DNA from: Nitrospira sp.
GTDB lineage: Bacteria; Nitrospirota; Thermodesulfovibrionia; Thermodesulfovibrionales; SM23-35
Direction of reading: 5' to 3'
DNA length: 16,290 nucleotides
NCBI GenBank assembly: GCA_016873595.1
Contig: VGWZ01000015.1
Coordinates: forward strand, 1 to 16,290
A model generated the notes under the pieces. The model was not told the origin of the DNA and did no database searches. It saw only the letters and a program-made list of their open reading frames with translations. Below are positions 1 through 6,634 of this stretch, piece after piece (position 1 is the first letter of the stretch; every line of letters starts with the position of its first letter). Position numbers and translations under genes: made by a program.

Positions 1-271
1 TGTTTTCATCTCAGGATAGTCTCATCCAGATCAAAAGAAGGCAAATCCACCATACACCATATCCACTTCGATAAAAAAAATTCCAAGAGAATTATTCGAA
101 TCCCCATATCTGGCGCAGCGGCTTAGTCCTTCACACGTCATTCTTCAACTTCGCAGCAGAATGACGCTTATTCGCAATCAACAAGAATTAAGAGCTTTTC
201 ACAATGAAGATAAATAGAAAAAAGAGATATTTTTGTTCCAGTTAGTTAAGGAACTATGCAGGAACTAAATA
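1..271. other. Gap with no convincing gene
   Basis: This stretch lies downstream of the sulfite reductase gene. On the plus strand, frame 1 is open from base 1 to a TAG at 124-126 and would encode a 41-residue tail, which could be the C-terminus of a convergent gene that begins outside the window. Its sequence matches no family I know, so I do not call it. On the minus strand an ATG reads 33 codons to a TGA near the left edge, without a ribosome binding site. The only structured element is the hairpin at 136-166. No poly-T terminator follows the upstream operon. Confidence 0.4.
136..166. repeat. Small GTCATTC-type inverted repeat
   Basis: Bases 136-144 (CGTCATTCT) are perfectly complementary to 158-166 (AGAATGACG), around a 13-base loop. 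The arms share the GTCATTC/GAATGAC core with the larger repeat at 14998-15098, so this is probably a short or degraded copy of the same family. It could act as a weak transcription barrier behind the ilvC-psd-sulfite reductase operon, but there is no T-tract, so I do not call it a terminator. Confidence 0.55.
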
Positions 272-931
272 TTAAAGCACTGCTTTTCTGAATTCCTCTA
301 TACCAATGCGCTGGATGAATCGCGGAAGTCTTTCCCGTGGCTTGGCGTTTTTTGAATAATAATCAAGGCACTTTTTTATTAAATCGAGTGCATCTTCTTC
401 TGAAAGATCTTCGGCAATAACGTCTCCGATACGGGGTCTTCCTCCGGAATTACCTCCGACAACAACAGTCCAGCCATCAGGGGTGGCAAACGCACCTATG
501 TCCCTTACGTAACTTTCCCCACAGTTCAGCTTGCACCCGGAAATGCCGAATTTTGTCTTTGCAGGTATGAAATCTTTTTTACCCACATACATATTTTCAA
601 TCTTTGCTGCAAGGCCAATTGAGTCCCTCTGGCCAAATTTACAGGTTTCAGTACCCGGACATGCCTGCACATAGTGAACGCATAAACCTTCTGCAGGACC
701 AACTTCCATTCCGAGGTCTTTCCATGCGTTGTCAATGTCCTGATGCTTGATTCCTACAAGTGCAATACGCTGTCCTGAGGTTATCTTGATTATACGAACC
801 TTATACTTGCGTGCAACCTTTGCCAGATTCTCAAGAATTTCAGGGGTCAAAATTCCCATTGGAATCCTTGGCACAATCGCATATGTTTTCTTGTCTCTCT
901 GGAGAATAGCTCCTTTGGGTCCTTCACTCAT
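272..931 (-). CDS. Small (assimilatory-type) sirohaem sulfite reductase
   Basis: A 219-220 residue one-domain member of the nitrite/sulfite reductase family, which reduces sulfite to sulfide by six electrons using a coupled sirohaem and [4Fe-4S] centre. The cluster ligands are visible as C92-X5-C98 (ACPGTETCKFG) and C134-X3-C138 (GCKLNCGES), counting from the upstream start. The length fits the low-molecular-weight enzymes of sulfate reducers such as Desulfovibrio, not the two-repeat 500-residue CysI or the DsrAB pair. There is no extra ferredoxin domain, so electrons must come from a partner. Two starts are possible: GTG at 934 or the ATG at 931 used here. A strong AGGAGG at 941-946, inside the end of psd, serves either one. 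The gene is the last of the ilvC-psd unit. Whether the substrate is sulfite or nitrite cannot be read from sequence alone. Confidence 0.85.
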   Translation of the reverse strand: MSEGPKGAILQRDKKTYAIVPRIPMGILTPEILENLAKVARKYKVRIIKITSGQRIALVGIKHQDIDNAWKDLGMEVGPAEGLCVHYVQACPGTETCKFGQRDSIGLAAKIENMYVGKKDFIPAKTKFGISGCKLNCGESYVRDIGAFATPDGWTVVVGGNSGGRPRIGDVIAEDLSEEDALDLIKKCLDYYSKNAKPRERLPRFIQRIGIEEFRKAVL

Positions 932-1605
932 CACTCTATTCCTCCTATTACACTTTCTCCTGCTTTTACTTTATCACCCAAATTAACCTTAATCGTAATA
1001 TCCTTTGGCAGATAGATATCAAGCCTTGAACCAAATTTTATCATTCCATATCTCTCGCCCATTTTAAGAAAATCGCCTTCAGATACCCTGCAGACAGCCC
1101 TCCGTGCAAGAAATCCTGCGACCTGGCGGATGAGGATTTCGCCATATTTTCCATTGAGTACCATAACAATGTTCTCATTTTTAATTGAAGCATCATCTTT
1201 ATACGCAGCCATGAATCGGCCTGGAGAATGTTTTATAACGCTTACATTTCCTTCGCACGGTGCACGGTTCACATGTACATCGAGTGGAGACATAAATATG
1301 CTTATTTCCTTTGTATCAGCCTTTAGATGATCCTTTTCAAATATATCTCTTATGAGTATTACCTTCCCATCGGCAGGAGATACAAAGATACCATTGCCTT
1401 CCGGAATTTTTCTCTCCGGGTCTCTGAAAAAAAAAGCCATAAATATCGTTAATCCAAAAAAGAGGCAAGAATTGAGAAGTAAAAAATAGAAAGAAAAATC
1501 ATAACTTCCTAATTCCCACTTCCAGATTAAGAATATTGAGTCTGTAACCGTGATAAAAAGGGAACCAAGAATAAAAGGGTATCCCTCAGGAGCAAATTTA
1601 ATCAC
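931..1605 (-). CDS. psd: Phosphatidylserine decarboxylase proenzyme
   Basis: Converts phosphatidylserine to phosphatidylethanolamine at the inner membrane. The 224-residue length marks the short prokaryotic type. Two hydrophobic segments at about residues 9-30 and 38-60 anchor the protein. The catalytic core follows: SPADG (76-80), the SPLDVHVNRAP block with H111, and the self-cleavage site FGSR with G192-S193. Cleavage before the serine gives a long beta chain and a short alpha chain carrying the pyruvoyl cofactor. The start is a GTG at 1605 that overlaps the ilvC stop as GTGA. It has no obvious ribosome binding site, so coupling to ilvC is likely. An ilvC-psd order followed by pssA is common in related lineages, but here a sulfite reductase follows. 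The pathway still needs a phosphatidylserine synthase from elsewhere. Confidence 0.93.
   Translation of the reverse strand: MIKFAPEGYPFILGSLFITVTDSIFLIWKWELGSYDFSFYFLLLNSCLFFGLTIFMAFFFRDPERKIPEGNGIFVSPADGKVILIRDIFEKDHLKADTKEISIFMSPLDVHVNRAPCEGNVSVIKHSPGRFMAAYKDDASIKNENIVMVLNGKYGEILIRQVAGFLARRAVCRVSEGDFLKMGERYGMIKFGSRLDIYLPKDITIKVNLGDKVKAGESVIGGIE
941..946 (-). promoter_or_regulatory. Ribosome binding site of sulfite reductase gene
   Basis: AGGAGG on the minus strand within the last codons of psd. It lies 6 bases before GTG 934 and 9 bases before ATG 931, so it supports both starts and shows that the overlapping gene is translated on its own signal. Confidence 0.7.
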
Positions 1606-2618
1606 GCTTTTGATTTATCGACGAGTTTCCCTTTCTTGAGCCATGGCATCATAGCTCTGAGTTTTGCCCCAACTTCTTCTATAGGATGCTCTTCACCCTT
1701 CTTTGTCAGCGCATTGAATACAGGCTTGTTAGCCCTGCACTCAAGAATCCACTCCCTCGCAAACTGACCTGATTGTACCTCTTCCAGTATCTTCTTCATC
1801 TCTTTCTTTGTCTCTTTTGTTATGATCCTCGGCCCTCGTGTCAGGTCACCATACTGAGCAGTGTTGCTGATAGAATATCTCATAGTAGAAATTCCGCCCT
1901 CGTAGATGAGGTCAACAATCAATTTTACCTCATGGAGACACTCAAAATATGCCATCTCTGGCGAATAACCAGCCTCGACAAGGGTCTCATAGCCAGCTAG
2001 TATAAGGGATGTAAGACCACCGCAGAGAACAACCTGTTCTCCAAATAAATCTGTCTCAGTCTCTTCCCTGAATGTCGTCTCTATGACGCCTGCTCTTCCC
2101 CCGCCAATTGCAGATGCATAGGCAAGTGCGACCTTTTTTGTATTCTTTGATGGATCCTGATGGATTGCAATCAGACAGGGCACACCACTACCTTTTAAGT
2201 ATTCAGACCTGACAAGGTGGCCAGGACCCTTTGGTGCGACCATGAAGACATTCACATCATCTGGAGGTACAATCTGACCGAAGTGGATATTAAAGCCATG
2301 GGCAAATCCCAGATATGCACCTTTTTTGATGTGAGGAGCTATCTCTGTTCTGTATATATCCGCCATGTACTCATCTGGTACAAGCATCATTATCACGTCG
2401 GCCTTTTTTGCTGCCTCTGAAGATGTCGTGACCTTAAAACCTGCTTTTACTGCCTTTTCCCAGTTTGCCCCTTTGGTCTCACCAACGATAACATCCAGGC
2501 CGCTCTCTTTAAGATTATTTGTGTGGGCGTGTCCCTGGCTTCCGTAGCCTATGACAGCAATCTTTTTACTCTTGAGGATTTTTTTATCTGCATCTTTATC
2601 GTAGTAAATCTTGACCAT
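1602..2618 (-). CDS. ilvC: Ketol-acid reductoisomerase
   Basis: Second step of valine and isoleucine synthesis: Mg-dependent alkyl shift and NAD(P)H reduction of acetolactate or acetohydroxybutyrate. At 338 residues it is a standard class I enzyme. The N-terminal Rossmann fold shows GYGSQGHAH (24-32). Catalytic H107 and the metal-binding D190/E194 (DLFGEQ) with E226 and E230 in the knotted helical domain are all present. The loop after the second beta strand reads G-ETKGAN-W (47-52), one residue shorter than the usual LRxGSxS and without its arginine and serines, so the cofactor preference may differ from NADPH. The ATG at 2618 follows AGGAGG by 6 bases. A promoter lies just upstream, and no leader peptide or attenuator fits in the roughly 34-base leader. 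It is the first gene of the ilvC-psd-sulfite reductase unit; ilvB and ilvN are not in the window. Confidence 0.97.
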   Translation of the reverse strand: MVKIYYDKDADKKILKSKKIAVIGYGSQGHAHTNNLKESGLDVIVGETKGANWEKAVKAGFKVTTSSEAAKKADVIMMLVPDEYMADIYRTEIAPHIKKGAYLGFAHGFNIHFGQIVPPDDVNVFMVAPKGPGHLVRSEYLKGSGVPCLIAIHQDPSKNTKKVALAYASAIGGGRAGVIETTFREETETDLFGEQVVLCGGLTSLILAGYETLVEAGYSPEMAYFECLHEVKLIVDLIYEGGISTMRYSISNTAQYGDLTRGPRIITKETKKEMKKILEEVQSGQFAREWILECRANKPVFNALTKKGEEHPIEEVGAKLRAMMPWLKKGKLVDKSKA

Positions 2619-2624
2619 CTGTCC

Positions 2625-2630
2625 CCTCCT
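2625..2630 (-). promoter_or_regulatory. Strong ribosome binding site of ilvC
   Basis: A perfect AGGAGG on the minus strand, 6 bases before the ATG, confirms the start at 2618. Confidence 0.8.
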
Positions 2631-2659
2631 GAAATAGTGTTGAATTAAAAATACGTCAT

Positions 2660-2688
2660 ATTATAGTACATCGCCGTGATTTTTTCTA
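2660..2688 (-). promoter_or_regulatory. Probable sigma-70-type promoter for ilvC operon
   Basis: On the minus strand a consensus TATAAT (2665-2660) lies 17 bases after TAGAAA (2688-2683), which matches TTGACA at four of six positions. Transcription would start near base 2652, leaving a leader of about 34 bases before ilvC. It is the only such match in the 106-base gap behind the preceding operon. Confidence 0.6.
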
Positions 2689-2724
2689 TTTTCTCTCATC
2701 GTATAACTCGAAACCTGCCTGGTA

Positions 2725-3174
2725 TTAATGTACTTTTTTCACTGCCTTGTAGATGATGATATAGGTGATGATGCTTGAAAGGAAGCCAATCAGTAATGTG
2801 CCAAAAATAAAGGGCATCAGAAGCGGAGTAAGTTCATTAAGAAATTTGCTGAAAGTAATAGTTGACCAGTCTATCTTTGGAATTATCTGTTGTAATCCAA
2901 GGCACTGTACGCCTACCCATGTGCTAAAGGTATAAATCGGTACAATAGTCCACGGATTTGTAACATACACTCCGGCAATTATAGCAAATGTGTTGAGTCT
3001 AAAAATCCACGCAACGATTACTCCGAGAATGGTGTGTATACCTAAAAACGGAGACATTCCTATAAAGACACCTGTAGAAAAAGACAGTGCTATTCTGTGT
3101 GGTGTCTCTTTTATTCTTAGAATTTCTCTGAGTCTATCTCTGAATGCCAAAGTGTTGATAACCTTTTGCTGCAA
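2725..3174 (-). CDS. DUF2062 membrane protein
   Basis: A 149-residue protein with the DUF2062 signature: a basic amphipathic N-terminus (RDRLREILRIKETPHRIA), then FSTGVFIGMSPFLGIHT and a TNPWTIVPIY block at about 72-81. Hydrophobic segments at about 29-45, 46-72 and 118-143 make it an inner-membrane protein. The family is widespread, often sits near envelope or glycosyltransferase genes, and has no established biochemical role. The frame opens right after a TGA and contains no ATG before the conserved region. The start must therefore be TTG at 3174, overlapping thiL by 41 bases, or TTG at 3150, overlapping by 17. Neither has a good ribosome binding site, so translation probably depends on thiL. 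It is the last gene of the galU-lon-thiL unit. Confidence 0.8.
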   Translation of the reverse strand: MQQKVINTLAFRDRLREILRIKETPHRIALSFSTGVFIGMSPFLGIHTILGVIVAWIFRLNTFAIIAGVYVTNPWTIVPIYTFSTWVGVQCLGLQQIIPKIDWSTITFSKFLNELTPLLMPFIFGTLLIGFLSSIITYIIIYKAVKKVH

Positions 3175-4207
3175 ATATCATTTTTTTGCCAGAACTATCT
3201 ATCATTACCCTTTCTGATTCTGTAATCTCTCCAATATGGAGTGATTTAACCTTTTTTCTGGCGGGTGCAGTAAATAGCAGCTCATAATCTTCTCCACCTG
3301 ATAGGGCTAATTTTATTGGTGGAATTCCAAGATGTGAGGCAGTTTTCTTGAGTTCATGAGATACAGGAATTTTTTCAATGTATATTCTTGCTCCGACCTT
3401 GCTCTCGTCGCAGAGCCTTGACAAATCAATAAGGAGTCCATCACTTATGTCAATCATAGCTGTTGCATACCTGACAAATTTCTTCGGGTCTCTTGCCCCA
3501 GGCATAAGATGCCTCTTAAGTAATGGCTCAACCACTTTCCAGGGTAAACCCAATTCAGAACATAGAGTCAAGAGATCGGGTGACCGACTTTTACCCCCTC
3601 CCTTACCCTCCCCCTTCAAGGGGGAGGGTGGGGTGGGGGTATCTGAGTTCTCAAAAGGTATAGGTCTTTTTATCTTTTTCTTCAACAACATTAAACCACA
3701 GGCTGAATCCCCGAGAGGCCCTGTTACATAGATTTTATCTCCCACTCTTGCACCAGAGCGTTGAATATGCCTTTTTGTATCTCCGATGAGTGTTGCTGAC
3801 AGACTCATGAGACTTTTTGAAGATGAAAGATCTCCACCGACAAGAGATATGCCATATAATTTTATTGCCCGTTGAACTCCGTCAAAGAATTTGTCAATAA
3901 ATGTTTTTTCTGTATTTTTATCCATAGCAAGACTCAGTAAAAGGTATCTGGGCTTTCCCCCCATGGCATAGATGTCGCTTACATTCACGGATACCAGTTT
4001 GAAACCAATCTGAAAGGGAGTTGTAAAATTAAGGTCAAAGTGAACACCCTCAACCATCATGTCGGTAGTCACGAGAAGGGTCATATCTCCTTGCTTTAAT
4101 ACAGCAGCGTCATCGCCTATCCCGACAATAATAGTGCGTGATTGTTTTTCAAACCTCTTCCTTATTTGCTCTAAAAGGGACAGTTCCCCGATTTGAGAAA
4201 GCCTCAT
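3134..4207 (-). CDS. thiL: Thiamine-monophosphate kinase with repeat-derived insert
   Basis: Phosphorylates thiamine monophosphate with ATP to give thiamine diphosphate, the cofactor of Dxs encoded in the same window. The PurM-like fold is clear: GIGDDAA (29-35), TDMMVEGVHF (48-57), NVSDIYAMGG (75-84), GGDLSSS (124-130), GPLGDSACG (163-171), IDISDGLLIDLSRL (252-265) and SGGEDYELLFT (303-313). Between the GDSACG helix and the RHLMPGARDP segment lies a Pro/Gly/Lys-rich insert at about residues 189-208, translated from a GC-rich palindrome at 3593-3640. It makes the protein 357 residues long, about 20 more than I would expect. The frame is intact and no catalytic motif is touched. The ATG at 4207 lies one base after the lon stop, with no strong ribosome binding site. 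Confidence 0.93.
   Translation of the reverse strand: MRLSQIGELSLLEQIRKRFEKQSRTIIVGIGDDAAVLKQGDMTLLVTTDMMVEGVHFDLNFTTPFQIGFKLVSVNVSDIYAMGGKPRYLLLSLAMDKNTEKTFIDKFFDGVQRAIKLYGISLVGGDLSSSKSLMSLSATLIGDTKRHIQRSGARVGDKIYVTGPLGDSACGLMLLKKKIKRPIPFENSDTPTPPSPLKGEGKGGGKSRSPDLLTLCSELGLPWKVVEPLLKRHLMPGARDPKKFVRYATAMIDISDGLLIDLSRLCDESKVGARIYIEKIPVSHELKKTASHLGIPPIKLALSGGEDYELLFTAPARKKVKSLHIGEITESERVMIDSSGKKMIFAAKGYQHFGIQR
3593..3640. repeat. GC-rich palindromic repeat inside thiL
   Basis: Bases 3605-3616 and 3618-3629 are perfect 12-base inverted arms (ACCCTCCCCCTT and AAGGGGGAGGGT) around one base. Outside them, C-rich and G-rich runs extend an imperfect hairpin to about 3593-3640. The composition differs sharply from the AT-rich gene around it. 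Read in the thiL frame it gives TPTPPSPLKGEGKGGG, a phrase I recognise as the translation of a repeat usually found between genes in many bacteria. It is therefore best explained as an in-frame insertion. Confidence 0.85.
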
Positions 4208-4208
4208 A

Positions 4209-6614
4209 TTAGTGAATAGACTTCTGTCTTTTCTGATTGGAGACTAATTGGTTTTTTTGTCTGTGGTCTTTTTTCAAAGCAACGTTGAGTACATCATCCA
4301 TTGTATCAGCGAAAACAAAATCCATATCTTTTTTAACATATTTTGGAATATCTTCAAGGTCTTTTCTGTTCCTCTTCGGGATAATGACCTTTTTAATTCC
4401 CATCCTCTTTGCAGCAAGGGTTTTTTCTTTCAGACCTCCTATAGGAAGCACCCTTCCTCTCAATGTCACCTCTCCTGTCATTGCAGTATTCTTATTAACT
4501 GGCTTATTTGTGAAGGCGGATGCAATCGAGGTCGCCATTGTAATACCTGCAGAAGGTCCGTCTTTTGGTGTTGCGCCTGCAGGAACATGGATATGAATAT
4601 CTGTTTTAGAAAATACATCGTCTTTTATGCCGATTTTCTTTGCTCTTGAACGCACGTAACTCAACGCAGCCTGGGCAGATTCTTTCATAATATCTCCAAG
4701 CTGTCCTGTTAACGTAAGATGACCTTTACCTTTCATCGTCGTTGCCTCTACGTAGATTATGTCTCCACCGGTCTCTGTCCATGCAAGTCCTGTCGCAACG
4801 CCAATCTCATCCTTCTCCATCTCTTCTTCAGGCAGGAATTTAGGCACGCCGAGGTATCTATGAAGGTTTTTTGCTTTAATTACAAATGTTTTCTCTTTGC
4901 CCTCAGCTATCTTTTTTGCTACTTTCCTGCAGAGATGTGCAATCTCTCTCTCGAGGTTTCTTACCCCTGCCTCTCTTGTATATTGTGAAATTATATTGAT
5001 AAGCCCTGAGTCTGTGATCTTAAGTATCTTACTGTTGATACCGTGTTCTTCTAACTGCTTTGGTATAAGATAGTTTTTTGCTATGCCGAGCTTCTCCTCT
5101 TTTGTATAGCCGGAGAGATATATTATCTCCATTCTGTCTCTGAGAGGGTTGGGTATTGTGTCTACAAGGTTACCAGTGGTAATAAACATAACCTTTGAAA
5201 GATCAAAAGGAACTGCAAGATAATGATCTACAAAGGAGTTATTCTGTTCAGGGTCGAGAACTTCGAGTAAAGCAGAAGAGGGGTCTCCCCTGAAGTCCAT
5301 GCCAATTTTATCAATTTCGTCCAGCATGAATATAGGGTTGTTTGTACCTGATGTTTTTATTCCCTGTACTATCCTTCCGGGCAAGGCTCCCACATACGTC
5401 CTTCTATGTCCCCTGATCTCTGCTTCATCTCTCATCCCTCCGAGAGACATACGGACAAATTCTCTCCCAAGAGCCCTTGCAATAGACCTTCCGAGAGAAG
5501 TCTTTCCTACGCCCGGGGGACCAATAAAACATAAGATAGGACCCTTCATCTTTTCCTTTAACTTTCTAACGCTAAGGTATTCTAAAATACGCTCTTTTAC
5601 CTTCTCCAGATCATAGTGATCATCATTTAAAACCTTCTCAGCAGCTTTGATATCGAGGTTGTCTGTGGTGCTCTTTGACCAAGGAAGCTCAACAAGCCAG
5701 TCAAGATATGTCCTCACAGTAGCAGATTCTGCACTGTCCGGGTGCATCTTTTCGAGTCGTCTGATCTGTTTCTCGGCTTCTTTCATTACTTTTTCAGGCA
5801 TCTTCGCATCTTCTATCTTTTTACTGAGTTCTTTAATTTCTTCAGCCCTTTCGTCTATTGAACCGAGTTCTTTCTGTATTGCTTTTAGCTGTTCTCTCAG
5901 GAAGTACTCACGTTGTGTTTTATCAATTTCTCCTCTGGCCTCGGACTGGATCTTCTGTTGGACTATCAGAAGCTCTATTTCTCTTCCTAATATCTCACTC
6001 ACACGCTTCAACTTTTTCATAGGATTAATTGTCTCGAGCACCTCCTGTGCCTGTTCTGTTTTTAATCCAAGATTTGAGGCAATAAGGTCCGCAAGTCTTC
6101 CGGGATCATCAATATTTTCCACAGTTCCCATAATATCAGGAAGTATCGTCTTTCCGAGAGAGACAGATCTGTCTAACTGTTCTTTGATTGTCCTTATCTG
6201 TGCTTCATCTTCAATGGTAAGTGTCTGGGGTTTTTTCTCAACTATCTTTTCTATGTTTGCTAAAAAGAAGGGCTCTGTCTGAGAATAACTCAATGCGCGT
6301 GCTTTACTCAGACCTTGCACAAGTATCTTCACCCTTCCGTCAGGAAGCTTGAGCGTTCTCATGATAATCGCTACTGTGCCTACTGAGTAAAGGTCATCAG
6401 GAGTTGGATTTTCAATATTTAAATCCTTTTGTGAGAGGAGAAGTACCAGTCTGTTTGAATTGAGGGAATGATCTATAGCTTTTATTGACATTTCCCTTCC
6501 GACAAAAAGAGGAAGTATCATGTAAGGGAAAACAACAATATCCCTCACAGGAAGTACTGGTATGTTATCAGGTATCTCTATTTCTTTGTTACTCTTCTTT
6601 TCTGTTTCTACCAC
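4209..6614 (-). CDS. lon: ATP-dependent Lon protease (LonA)
   Basis: Cytosolic AAA+ serine protease that removes misfolded and regulatory proteins. The order is standard: N-terminal substrate-binding domain (NIPVLPVRDIVVFPYMILPL at the start), a long helical segment with REQLKAIQKELG, the AAA+ module with Walker A GPPGVGKTS near residue 365 and Walker B IFMLDEIDKIG, then the protease domain. The catalytic serine is in KDGPSAG near residue 688 and the lysine in GGLKEK near 730. About 800 residues is the usual length. An upstream GTG at 6620 overlaps the ribosome binding site AAGGAG, so I prefer the GTG at 6614, which is 5 bases after it (801 residues). It follows galU by a few bases and runs one base into thiL. 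No heat-shock promoter was recognised. Confidence 0.97.
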   Translation of the reverse strand: MVETEKKSNKEIEIPDNIPVLPVRDIVVFPYMILPLFVGREMSIKAIDHSLNSNRLVLLLSQKDLNIENPTPDDLYSVGTVAIIMRTLKLPDGRVKILVQGLSKARALSYSQTEPFFLANIEKIVEKKPQTLTIEDEAQIRTIKEQLDRSVSLGKTILPDIMGTVENIDDPGRLADLIASNLGLKTEQAQEVLETINPMKKLKRVSEILGREIELLIVQQKIQSEARGEIDKTQREYFLREQLKAIQKELGSIDERAEEIKELSKKIEDAKMPEKVMKEAEKQIRRLEKMHPDSAESATVRTYLDWLVELPWSKSTTDNLDIKAAEKVLNDDHYDLEKVKERILEYLSVRKLKEKMKGPILCFIGPPGVGKTSLGRSIARALGREFVRMSLGGMRDEAEIRGHRRTYVGALPGRIVQGIKTSGTNNPIFMLDEIDKIGMDFRGDPSSALLEVLDPEQNNSFVDHYLAVPFDLSKVMFITTGNLVDTIPNPLRDRMEIIYLSGYTKEEKLGIAKNYLIPKQLEEHGINSKILKITDSGLINIISQYTREAGVRNLEREIAHLCRKVAKKIAEGKEKTFVIKAKNLHRYLGVPKFLPEEEMEKDEIGVATGLAWTETGGDIIYVEATTMKGKGHLTLTGQLGDIMKESAQAALSYVRSRAKKIGIKDDVFSKTDIHIHVPAGATPKDGPSAGITMATSIASAFTNKPVNKNTAMTGEVTLRGRVLPIGGLKEKTLAAKRMGIKKVIIPKRNRKDLEDIPKYVKKDMDFVFADTMDDVLNVALKKDHRQKNQLVSNQKRQKSIH

Positions 6615-6619
6615 GGTCA

Positions 6620-6625
6620 CTCCTT
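6620..6625 (-). promoter_or_regulatory. Ribosome binding site deciding the lon start
   Basis: AAGGAG on the minus strand abuts the GTG at 6620, leaving no spacer, but lies 5 bases before the in-frame GTG at 6614. The second GTG is therefore the better start. Confidence 0.6.
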
Positions 6626-6634
6626 AACATTTTT

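Noticed and set aside
112..132. A tRNA-like A-box (TGGCGCAGCGG) and, on the other strand, a GGGGATTCGAATAATTC stretch resembling a T-loop.
   Set aside because: The D-stem, anticodon stem and acceptor stem cannot be paired around these words, and the two signals lie on opposite strands.
235..254. A short inverted repeat GTTCC...GGAAC downstream of the sulfite reductase gene, as a terminator.
   Set aside because: The stem is only 5 bases, the loop is 10 bases, and no T-tract follows on the minus strand.
3378..3731. A 117-codon plus-strand frame opposite thiL that also runs through the palindrome.
   Set aside because: thiL motifs on both sides show that the minus strand is the coding strand. 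The frame is open partly because the palindrome reads as Pro/Gly on both strands.
5647..6282. A 211-codon open frame on the plus strand opposite lon.
   Set aside because: It lies entirely antisense to a full-length, well-conserved lon. Its serine-rich composition is what reverse-strand reading of such a gene gives, and it has no ribosome binding site or recognisable domain.
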